From: Flavobacterium ammonificans
GTDB lineage: Bacteria; Bacteroidota; Bacteroidia; Flavobacteriales; Flavobacteriaceae
Reading direction: 5' to 3'
Assembly (NCBI RefSeq): GCF_020885975.1
Contig: NZ_AP025183.1
Span: 124,001-188,000 of the forward strand
DNA: 64,000 bases
Position 1 is the first letter of the stretch, and every line of letters starts with the position of its first letter. The notes beneath the pieces are model-generated. The model was not told where the DNA came from and did no database searches. It saw only the letters and a program-made list of their open reading frames with translations. The position numbers and the translations under genes were made by a program. Of the stretch, positions 17,936 to 25,199 are shown piece by piece.

Positions 17936-18577
17936 ATGCACTTCATTTCTCAAGAACTCGAAGATTATATCGAACAACATTCTGAAAAAGAACCGCAGCT
18001 TTTAGCGGATTTGAACAAAGAAACCTATCAGAAAATTTTGTTGCCCAGAATGTTAAGCGGACATTTTCAGGGACGTGTTTTGAGCATGTTGTCTAAATTG
18101 ATTCGACCAGTAAACATTCTTGAAATTGGTACTTACACAGGCTATTCCGCTTTGTGTTTGTGCGAAGGAATGCAAGAGAACGGCCAATTACATACCATTG
18201 ATATTAAAGAAGAGTTAATCGATTTTCAGCGCAAACATTTTGACAAATCGCCTTGGGGCAACCAAATCGTACAACATTTGGGAGAAGCCGTGGATATTAT
18301 CCCTGACCTTGACATACAATTCGATTTAGTTTTTATTGATGCCGACAAAGAAAACTATATTAACTATTTTGAAATGATTGTTCCAAAAATGAACAAAGGT
18401 GGCGTCATTTTATCAGACAATGTATTGTGGAGCGGAAAAGTTTTGGAACAGTTGCAAAAAAATGATTTGAGCACTAAAATACTTTTAGAATACAATCAAT
18501 TATTAAAAAACGATCCAAGAGTAGAAACCGTTTTACTACCAATTAGAGATGGACTAACCGTTTCTAGAGTCCTTTAA
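17936..18577 (+). CDS. SAM-dependent O-methyltransferase (catechol-type family)
   Basis: 213 aa, class I methyltransferase of the O-methyltransferase family 3 type. SAM site EIGTYTGYSAL (about 62-72), acidic loop HTIDIKEEL, metal/substrate region FIDADKENYINYFE and SDNVLWSGKV. The substrate is unknown; family members methylate catechols or act on tRNA or caffeoyl-type substrates. The last 24 nt overlap the convergent PAP2 gene. Confidence 0.9.
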   Translation: MHFISQELEDYIEQHSEKEPQLLADLNKETYQKILLPRMLSGHFQGRVLSMLSKLIRPVNILEIGTYTGYSALCLCEGMQENGQLHTIDIKEELIDFQRKHFDKSPWGNQIVQHLGEAVDIIPDLDIQFDLVFIDADKENYINYFEMIVPKMNKGGVILSDNVLWSGKVLEQLQKNDLSTKILLEYNQLLKNDPRVETVLLPIRDGLTVSRVL

Positions 18578-19120
18578 AATGTATTTTTGATAAAGCTTGT
18601 AGGTAATGAACCCAAAAGTAGCTCCAAAGAAATATCCTGTCAAAATATCTAATGGATAATGTAAGCCTAAGTAAATTCGGCTATAGGCAAAAATCAAAGG
18701 AAATAAAAACAAAAGAAAAGCATATCGATAATACTTTTTTAGAAGCAAGAATAAGAAAGTCATCGTTGCCGAAGAATTAGCCGCATGTCCTGAAAAGAAA
18801 CTGAACGAATTACTCGGTTTGACCAATCGGATAATGGAATTTATATCCGGATTATTACAGGGTCTTAAACGTTGAAAAGTAACTTTAAATAGATTGGTTG
18901 TTTGATCGGTTACAACTAATAGAAGTGTAACAAACAACAATAAATAAAGCGTAGATTTTATCCCTATTTTTTTGTAAACCAAATACAATAGCACTAAAAA
19001 AAATGGAGTCCAATTGGATTGCTTGGTAATAAAAAGCCAAAGTCCGTCATAGGTTGCGGAACCTAAACCGTTCAAAAAAACTAATAATTGAACATCCAGC
19101 TGAATTAATTTCTCAAGCAT
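18554..19120 (-). CDS. PAP2-family membrane phosphatase
   Basis: 188-aa multi-span membrane protein with the three phosphatase motifs: K-x6-RP (KVTFQRLRP), SGH (FFSGHAANS; the usual PSGH proline is F) and SRIYLGLHYPLD. The family dephosphorylates lipid phosphates such as undecaprenyl diphosphate or phosphatidic acid derivatives, with catalysis on the outer face. Its start overlaps the tatA stop (TAATG), and its 3' end overlaps the O-methyltransferase gene by 24 nt. Confidence 0.88.
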   Translation of the reverse strand: MLEKLIQLDVQLLVFLNGLGSATYDGLWLFITKQSNWTPFFLVLLYLVYKKIGIKSTLYLLLFVTLLLVVTDQTTNLFKVTFQRLRPCNNPDINSIIRLVKPSNSFSFFSGHAANSSATMTFLFLLLKKYYRYAFLLFLFPLIFAYSRIYLGLHYPLDILTGYFFGATFGFITYKLYQKYILKDSRNG

Positions 19121-19521
19121 TATCCCTGACGTTTAATTGGGCCTTCTATAACTGGAATTTGACTCAAATCAGGAACTGCTGTTGCATTTTCAACACTCGC
19201 AACCCCCTCTTCTACTTGTTTAATTTCCGAATTTACTGAATTAGAAAAATCGGTAACTATACTTGTATCTCCTAGCAAATTTTCTTTTGCTTTGTCAATT
19301 TCTGCAGTGATATTACCTGTCAAATCAGCTAACGATTGTTTGTCAAGACCATTGGCCTCTGCACCTTTTTGAATCTCAGATTTAATATCATTAGTAGCGT
19401 TCTTAATTTGGGCCATTGTTTTACCTACTGTTCTAGCTATTTCAGGCACTTTATCAGAACCAAAAAGCATAAGAACAATAAACATGATGAAAATTAATTC
19501 GCCTCCACCTATTCCAAACAT
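19120..19521 (-). CDS. tatA: Sec-independent protein translocase subunit TatA/TatB
   Basis: 133 aa: N-terminal membrane helix (FGIGGGELIFIMFIVLMLFG), a conserved hinge (FGSDKVPEIARTVG), an amphipathic helix and a long acidic, disordered tail. TatA/B form the pore or receptor of the twin-arginine system. The FGSDKVPE hinge suits a TatA-type protein, but A and B are hard to separate in this phylum. Cotranscribed and overlapping with the PAP2 gene. Confidence 0.88.
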   Translation of the reverse strand: MFGIGGGELIFIMFIVLMLFGSDKVPEIARTVGKTMAQIKNATNDIKSEIQKGAEANGLDKQSLADLTGNITAEIDKAKENLLGDTSIVTDFSNSVNSEIKQVEEGVASVENATAVPDLSQIPVIEGPIKRQG

Positions 19522-19590
19522 AATTGTGTATTTTTTCTTGAGTACAAATATACCAAATTTCAGGTCCTTCTATTTTAAAAATATCATAAA

Positions 19591-19625
19591 AAAATAAAGG
19601 CTCCAATTGGAGCCTTTATTTTTTT
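19591..19625. terminator. Terminator between M1 peptidase and tatA
   Basis: A 14-bp stem (AAAATAAAGGCTCC with GGAGCCTTTATTTT) around loop AATT and a following T-run. The A-rich left flank makes it usable for the minus-strand M1 peptidase gene, which ends 3 nt away. Confidence 0.8.
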
Positions 19626-19627
19626 CT

Positions 19628-21871
19628 TTATTCAAACTTAGATTTTTCTTCTTGTTTAGGCCAAGTATTATTGGTAACATCAATATCCGCTGTTTCCAAT
19701 TTTGGGTCAATTTGAATTTTCTTAACGGCCTTTTGAGTAGCATATACTTTACGGGCTGTATCATTACTTTTTCTCCAAATCTGAGCTGGGTATTTAAAGC
19801 TTTCTTTAGTATCATCTTCGTAAGTCAATTCTACTAAAATTGGCATTATCATTCCGCCTGGTTTATTAAAAGTTACCTCGTAAAAATACTTAGGTGCTTT
19901 CATATTTGCTTTCTCTTCAGCTGATAAATTTTGATCTACATAATCAGAAAGTAATTTAACATCTTCAATTTTCAAAGCTTTCTTATCCTTTGGATTCACC
20001 TCTGTATTTTGTCCAGAAACTAAATAAACAAAAGGTCCTTTTTCAGTACCAAAACGGCCTCGTCTCACTTTTACATCTTTTAAATCAGAAGTTGCAGTTT
20101 CAGAAACATAATATTGCTTAACATCTTCCAATCCAATATCAACGAAATCTGTTGAGTAAAACCAACCTCTTACAAACCAATCCAAATCAACGGCTGAAGC
20201 GTCTTCCATTGTTCTAAAAAAGTCTTCTGGAGTTGGGTGCTTGAATTTCCATCTGTTAGCATACACTTTAAAAGCATGATCAAATAATTCACGTCCCATA
20301 ATGGTTTCTCTCAAAATATTCAATCCAGTTGCTGGTTTACCGTAGGCATTATTTCCAAATTGATAAATCGTTTCAGAATTAGACATAATTGGCTCCAAAA
20401 ACTTTTGATCACCGCTCATGTAAGGAACGATATTTTTAGCTGGACCACGTCTTGAAGGAAAATTAGTCCCCATTTCTTGTTCTGCCATATATTGCATAAA
20501 TGTATTCAATCCTTCGTCCATCCATGACCATTGACGCTCATCTGAATTCACAATCATTGGAAAAAAGTTATGTCCTACTTCATGTATAACAACACCTATC
20601 ATTCCGTTTTTAACTTGCTCACTTGTTACACCATTTTCGTCAGGACGCCCGAAATTCCAACAAATCATTGGGTATTCCATACCTTGATCTTCTGCTGAAA
20701 CCGAAACTGCTTTTGGATAAGGATAATCAAATGTATGAGAGGAATAACTTTTTAATGTATGCGCTACAGTACGTGTAGAAGTTTCGCCCCATAGCGGATT
20801 TGCTTCTTTTGGATACACAGAAGTTGCCATAACTGTTTTAGTGCTTAATTTCACCGCCATGGCATCAAAAATAAATTTTCTTGAAGAGGCAATTCCAAAA
20901 TCTCTTACATTTTTAGCACTGAATTTCCAAGTTTTTTTCTTGTCTGAAAATCCTTTTTCAGCTGCTGTTGCTTCTTCTTGAGTTACAATTACAACTGGTT
21001 TGTCAAAGGTTTTTTGAGCCAATTCATATCGTTTTAACTGCTCAGGTGTAAATACTTCTGCACGGTTCGTTAATTCACCAGTAGCTTCAATAATGTGATC
21101 CGCTGGAACAGTAATATTTACATCAAAGTTTCCAAAAGGCAATGCAAACTCTCCAGTTCCCCAGAATTGCATGTTTTGCCATCCTTCTACGTCATTATAA
21201 ACCGCCATTCTTGGATAAAACTGTGCAATAACATAAATTTTATTATCGTCTTTTTCAAAAGCTTCGTAGCCTGAACGTCCGCCTTCTTTTCTATAATTAT
21301 TAATGTTGTACCACCATTTAGTAGAAAAAGTAAATGTAGTACCTGGCTTCATTGGAACAGGTAAATTGATTCGCATCATCGTTTGATTAATCGTATACGA
21401 TAATGGTGCACCTTTCACGTCTTTTACATATTCAATATGAAATCCACGATCTGGTTTTTCCTTTAAATAATCTGAAGCAAATTTTTCAGTAGGTAGAACC
21501 TGATCAATTCTTTGGCTTTCTGCCAATGGAGTTTGAGAGGTTTTCGCTTGTTGGTTTTGATCCAATTGCACCCATAAATACTCTAAAGTATCTGGCGAAT
21601 TATTAGTATAGGTTACCGTTTCAGAACCCATCAATTTTGAATTTTTATCGTCTAATTCAATATCAATCTTATAATCTGCTTGTTGTTGGTAATATGCTGG
21701 TCCAGGAGCTCCTGAAGCCGAACGATACATATTTGGCGTAGCCAACAAATCGTACATCTGACTGAACTTATTGGTGTCGTATCTTCCAGTTTGTTTTGGA
21801 GCTACGGTAGCAGGCTTCTCCTGAGCCAATGCAATTACTGAAAACAGTAATAAAAGTGCAATTTTTTTCAT
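19628..21871 (-). CDS. Exported M1-family metallopeptidase
   Basis: Zinc aminopeptidase-like protein of 747 aa with a cleaved signal peptide (residues 1-16, ending ALA|QE). The zinc site is HEVGH (430-434) with the third ligand in WMDEGLN 19 residues on. The exopeptidase GAMEN-type motif is replaced by DQGMEYP (395-401), which is usual in this bacterial subgroup. It probably works in the periplasm or on the surface. The last gene of a three-gene run with two small exported proteins (21930-23208). Confidence 0.92.
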   Translation of the reverse strand: MKKIALLLLFSVIALAQEKPATVAPKQTGRYDTNKFSQMYDLLATPNMYRSASGAPGPAYYQQQADYKIDIELDDKNSKLMGSETVTYTNNSPDTLEYLWVQLDQNQQAKTSQTPLAESQRIDQVLPTEKFASDYLKEKPDRGFHIEYVKDVKGAPLSYTINQTMMRINLPVPMKPGTTFTFSTKWWYNINNYRKEGGRSGYEAFEKDDNKIYVIAQFYPRMAVYNDVEGWQNMQFWGTGEFALPFGNFDVNITVPADHIIEATGELTNRAEVFTPEQLKRYELAQKTFDKPVVIVTQEEATAAEKGFSDKKKTWKFSAKNVRDFGIASSRKFIFDAMAVKLSTKTVMATSVYPKEANPLWGETSTRTVAHTLKSYSSHTFDYPYPKAVSVSAEDQGMEYPMICWNFGRPDENGVTSEQVKNGMIGVVIHEVGHNFFPMIVNSDERQWSWMDEGLNTFMQYMAEQEMGTNFPSRRGPAKNIVPYMSGDQKFLEPIMSNSETIYQFGNNAYGKPATGLNILRETIMGRELFDHAFKVYANRWKFKHPTPEDFFRTMEDASAVDLDWFVRGWFYSTDFVDIGLEDVKQYYVSETATSDLKDVKVRRGRFGTEKGPFVYLVSGQNTEVNPKDKKALKIEDVKLLSDYVDQNLSAEEKANMKAPKYFYEVTFNKPGGMIMPILVELTYEDDTKESFKYPAQIWRKSNDTARKVYATQKAVKKIQIDPKLETADIDVTNNTWPKQEEKSKFE

Positions 21872-21929
21872 TTTGGGGAGTTTTTAGCTTGTGAAAATAG
21901 TTAATTTAAATATAATCGTATAAAAATAA

Positions 21930-22433
21930 TTAAAATTTTAATACCTCCGTTTTTTTAGAGGAGGTGAAAAGTACTGTTTTTTTATCTCCAAATGCATTAA
22001 AATGCAAAATATTTTGTTGATCTGAATTCCAATGCGTCAATACTGTATTGGTAATTTCTACCGAATTAAATTTCGCAACATCAGCTACACGACCATAACA
22101 AATTAGTAGATCGCCTTCTTGTTCCTTACTTAAAAAAAGAACAGTTTTAGTTTGACCGTTAACTTTAAAAACCAAATTCTCTGCAAAGTATTTTTTGAGT
22201 ATTGCAATATCTTCAACATCTTCTTTTTCATGTCCTATATTCGTTTTTTTACCGTATTTTTTTTCAAGAGCTTGATTTAAATCGTCAATAAAGATTCTCG
22301 ATGTTACCTGAAGCATCTTTTTCTCAGGAGCATAGTTGACCTGAAAAATAGCCATATAAAACTTATGCATTTCAAAAGACGAAAAGCTGCATAGTAAAAA
22401 ACTTAGAAAGGCAAGGAGTATTGTTTTTTTCAT
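21930..22433 (-). CDS. DUF6702 family exported protein
   Basis: 167 aa with a signal peptide (MKKTILLAFLSFLLCSFSS). The mature part begins MHKFYMAIFQVNY and looks like one small beta-rich domain. I recognise it as the family that Bacteroidetes keep next to an M1 peptidase; no enzyme motif is visible. Function unknown. 58 nt separate it from the peptidase gene and 52 nt from the gene upstream. Confidence 0.75.
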   Translation of the reverse strand: MKKTILLAFLSFLLCSFSSFEMHKFYMAIFQVNYAPEKKMLQVTSRIFIDDLNQALEKKYGKKTNIGHEKEDVEDIAILKKYFAENLVFKVNGQTKTVLFLSKEQEGDLLICYGRVADVAKFNSVEITNTVLTHWNSDQQNILHFNAFGDKKTVLFTSSKKTEVLKF

Positions 22434-22485
22434 CTTTCAAAAATAGAAAATCTTTTAAAACTTTCTTGAATTATCCGATGAATTA

Positions 22486-23208
22486 TCATTCCTTTTTAAA
22501 CGCAATCATTTCATTGAATTGCACCGCCAATTCACTCATTGAAAACTCAATAGCTGTTCGGTTTTTTGTTTTCAAGACACTAATAAACTTAGGGTTTTCA
22601 ACCAGAAAATATAAAAACCCTTTGACGTGTAGCTGTGGTATATGCATAGAATGAATATAAAATTCGGGTTGAAATAAATTTTCAAGCTGAATTAAGTAGC
22701 CTTCTTTTTTTTCTATCTCCAATTCTTTTTTAAGCATATTGGTTCTTCCAGAAATAAGATTTAGAATCGGATCTATTCCAAATCCAGATGTTGCAGTAAA
22801 AATTTTTCTTTCAGCAGGGGTGTACTTTTTTTGTCCGTAGGGAATGATTCCAAGGGACTCAGCAGAAATAGAAGAACTCCCAACGATTACCTCTTTTAAC
22901 TCATTCACTATGGGTTGCATACTAACAACCAACCATTTTTTACTGAAATCTGATTCAGACAATACAATTTTCACTTCTTTAAAATTCATTGCCGAAAGCA
23001 ATAAGATCTCTCCTGCTTTGGCCTCAATTGAAAAATGACCTTCACTATTAGTGGTAGTACTTTTTTCTGAAGAAGTGTTTACCACATAAATCCCTTCTAA
23101 ATTAGAAAAATCAGCAGCTACTTTCCCTTCAATTCTTCTTGGAACTTGGTTCTGAGAATACAATTGAGAAATAATAAAGAAAAAGATGCTACAAAAAAAT
23201 TTTACTAT
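22486..23208 (-). CDS. Carboxypeptidase-like regulatory-domain protein, start codon uncertain
   Basis: Exported protein whose mature part starts with a carboxypeptidase-regulatory-like beta-sandwich (GKVAADFSNLEGIYVVN... TNSEGHFSIEAKAGE, about the first 90 residues). A region of unknown function follows. The first canonical start is TTG at 23163, but in frame upstream lies a convincing signal peptide (VKFFCSIFFFIISQLYSQ). The frame reaches a stop at 23224-23226 with no ATG, GTG or TTG in between; ATA at 23206-23208 stands where Met is expected. A -7 element at 23239-23246 fits translation from there. Part of the M1 peptidase run. Confidence 0.75.
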   Translation of the reverse strand: MVKFFCSIFFFIISQLYSQNQVPRRIEGKVAADFSNLEGIYVVNTSSEKSTTTNSEGHFSIEAKAGEILLLSAMNFKEVKIVLSESDFSKKWLVVSMQPIVNELKEVIVGSSSISAESLGIIPYGQKKYTPAERKIFTATSGFGIDPILNLISGRTNMLKKELEIEKKEGYLIQLENLFQPEFYIHSMHIPQLHVKGFLYFLVENPKFISVLKTKNRTAIEFSMSELAVQFNEMIAFKKE

Positions 23209-23238
23209 ACGAAGAAGTACTGCTTAAAACAATACCAA

Positions 23239-23246
23239 CAAAAATA
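23239..23246 (-). promoter_or_regulatory. -7 element of the M1 peptidase gene run
   Basis: Minus-strand TATTTTTG, an exact TAnnTTTG match about 30 nt before the inferred ATA start at 23208. Confidence 0.45.
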
Positions 23247-23343
23247 ATAGATACGACTTAAATTCGTCACTAAGAAGTTGGTAATTATTTGTTAATTAAA
23301 AAAGTTGATTGGTATCTTTACACTCATTTTTAAAATTAAAATA

Positions 23344-24051
23344 ATGAAAAACCTACTCCTAGCAAGTACTTCTACTCTTTATAAAGGTGATTATTTAGAA
23401 TACCTACTTCCAGAATTAGAACTTCATTTTAAAGACTGCAAAACGGTTTTATTTATTCCTTATGCTCGATCTGGCGGAATAACTCACGAGGAATACACCA
23501 CCAAAGTAGCTTTGGCTTTCGCCAAAATAAATATAATCGTAAAAGGTATTCATGAATTTGAAAATCCGATAGAGGCAATAGAAAAAGCGGAAGGAATATT
23601 TACTGGTGGCGGAAATACTTTTGTATTGGTTTCGCAATTGTACAAATGCAAAGTCATGGAAGTTTTAGCTCAAAAACTAAAAAGCGGCACACCTTACTTA
23701 GGAACTAGTGCTGGAAGTAATATTGCAGGATTGACAATGCAAACTACAAATGACATGCCTATCGTTTATCCGCAAAGCTTTCAAACTTTAGGAATGATTC
23801 CTTTTAATTTAAATCCGCATTATATAGATAATGACAAGCCCTCCAATCATATGGGAGAAACCCGAGAAGACCGAATTAAAGAATTTCATTCTTTCAATTC
23901 TATTCCTGTTTTAGGATTACGTGAAGGAAGTTGGTTAGAGATAAAAGGAGAAGCAATTACATTGAAAGGCAATCTCAAAGCACGTCTTTTTAGACAAAAC
24001 CAAGATCCTGAGGAATTAGAAAGCGGTTTCGATTTAAGCTATATAAAATAA
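23344..24051 (+). CDS. pepE: Dipeptidase E (alpha-aspartyl dipeptidase), peptidase S51
   Basis: Cytoplasmic serine peptidase (235 aa) cleaving N-terminal aspartyl dipeptides. The nucleophile elbow is GTSAGSN (Ser near 120), with the His in LNPHYID and the binding region FTGGGNTFVL. The frame is open from 23305, but ATG 23344 starts the conserved MKNLLLAST. No neighbours on the same strand. Confidence 0.92.
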   Translation: MKNLLLASTSTLYKGDYLEYLLPELELHFKDCKTVLFIPYARSGGITHEEYTTKVALAFAKINIIVKGIHEFENPIEAIEKAEGIFTGGGNTFVLVSQLYKCKVMEVLAQKLKSGTPYLGTSAGSNIAGLTMQTTNDMPIVYPQSFQTLGMIPFNLNPHYIDNDKPSNHMGETREDRIKEFHSFNSIPVLGLREGSWLEIKGEAITLKGNLKARLFRQNQDPEELESGFDLSYIK

Positions 24052-24120
24052 TTCTGTTCTATCCGTGCAATCCGTAGCAAATATTTAACCGCAGATTCGC
24101 AGATTAATTTCAAACTTTTT

Positions 24121-24259
24121 ACCACATAGAAACATAGAAAGGATAGCTTTTAAAAGATATAGATAGACGTTTCTCTATTCACATAGCTATGTGAAAATAC
24201 CATTATTTCTATCTTTTCTTTTTGTTTACCAAAAGGACCTATGTTGCTATGTGGTTCAT
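24121..24259. repeat. Palindromic intergenic element, copy 1
   Basis: 139 bp bounded by inverted ends: ACCACATAGAAACATAG on the left and CTATGTTGCTATGTGGT on the right. A central palindrome CACATAGCTATGTG lies between them. A second copy with the same ends and middle is at 47796-47942. It can fold into one long hairpin with a hairpin in its middle and has no gene of its own. Just left of it, 24086-24106 carries an AACCGCAGATTCGCAGATT motif. Confidence 0.75.
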
Positions 24260-24276
24260 CCATTTGAATGTAGAAA

Positions 24277-24306
24277 ATAAAAAAGCCGAAACAAAAGTTT
24301 CGGCTT
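24277..24306 (-). terminator. Terminator of distal tRNA-Gly
   Basis: Minus strand: AAGCCGAAAC-loop-GTTTCGGCTT followed by a T-run, directly after the tRNA at 24312-24384. Confidence 0.85.
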
Positions 24307-24311
24307 AAAAG

Positions 24312-24384
<73 letters not shown>

Positions 24385-24399
24385 ATAAAAACAGTAAAT

Positions 24400-24424
24400 A
24401 AAAAACCTCAAATCAGATTTGAGG
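24400..24424 (-). terminator. Terminator between the two tRNA-Gly genes
   Basis: Minus strand CCTCAAAT-CTG-ATTTGAGG followed by six T, in the 48-nt spacer. It implies that each tRNA is its own transcript or that read-through is partial. Confidence 0.7.
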
Positions 24425-24432
24425 CTTTATAG

Positions 24433-24505
<73 letters not shown>

Positions 24506-24673
24506 ATTACAACGGTGCAAATATAAATAATTACTTTCCATCAATGCAAGTTTTTTTCGAAAAAATATAAAGTACGATAGTAGAAATAACACTAAATGAC
24601 CTCAACTAAATTCATAAATATTTTAGTATGAAATTATTATCTCTTTAATTTGTAAAAAAATGAGCTTAACTAA

Positions 24674-25123
24674 ATGAACTATTCAATTCAAAAAATTGCC
24701 CCATTTGACACTTATCCCGTTAGACATTTAGTTTTACGCTTTGGAAAACCTATTGAAACTTGTCATTTTAACGGTGATGATTTACTTACCACACATCATT
24801 TTGGGTATTATTTAAACGGAACACTTGTTGGCGTTATCTCATTATTTGAAATTGGAAATGATCACTTTTCAAAACAAAAGTCATATCAAATAAGAGGTAT
24901 GGCGGTTTTGAGTTCACATCAAAAACAAGGAATTGGAGAAGCCTTAGTACAAAAAGCTGAAGATTTTTGTTTGTCGCAAAACGCAACATTAATTTGGTTC
25001 AATGCCCGAACTTCTGCGGTTGGTTTCTATGAAAAAATGGGCTATGTAACAATTGGTTCTGAATTTGAAATTACAGATGTCGGACCTCATTTTTTAATGT
25101 ACAAAGCTGTAACAAAAAAGTAA
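24674..25123 (+). CDS. GNAT-family N-acetyltransferase
   Basis: 149 aa, one acetyltransferase domain. The acetyl-CoA loop is RGMAVLSSHQKQGIGEALVQ (R/Q-x2-G-x-G/A variant QKQGIG), and the C-terminal strand has NARTSAVGFYEKMGYV. Substrate unknown; could acetylate a small amine or a protein N-terminus. Stands alone between the tRNAs and the DUF5916 gene. Confidence 0.88.
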   Translation: MNYSIQKIAPFDTYPVRHLVLRFGKPIETCHFNGDDLLTTHHFGYYLNGTLVGVISLFEIGNDHFSKQKSYQIRGMAVLSSHQKQGIGEALVQKAEDFCLSQNATLIWFNARTSAVGFYEKMGYVTIGSEFEITDVGPHFLMYKAVTKK

Positions 25124-25199
25124 CTTGTCATACAAACTCTACGAACTAATTTACCATACAATAAGGTATGATACCTCAACCTAGTTTAAAAATCTTTTA

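Noticed and set aside
19570..19815. 81-codon minus-strand frame overlapping the M1 peptidase end
   Set aside because: It is an out-of-frame shadow of the M1 gene running through the terminator.
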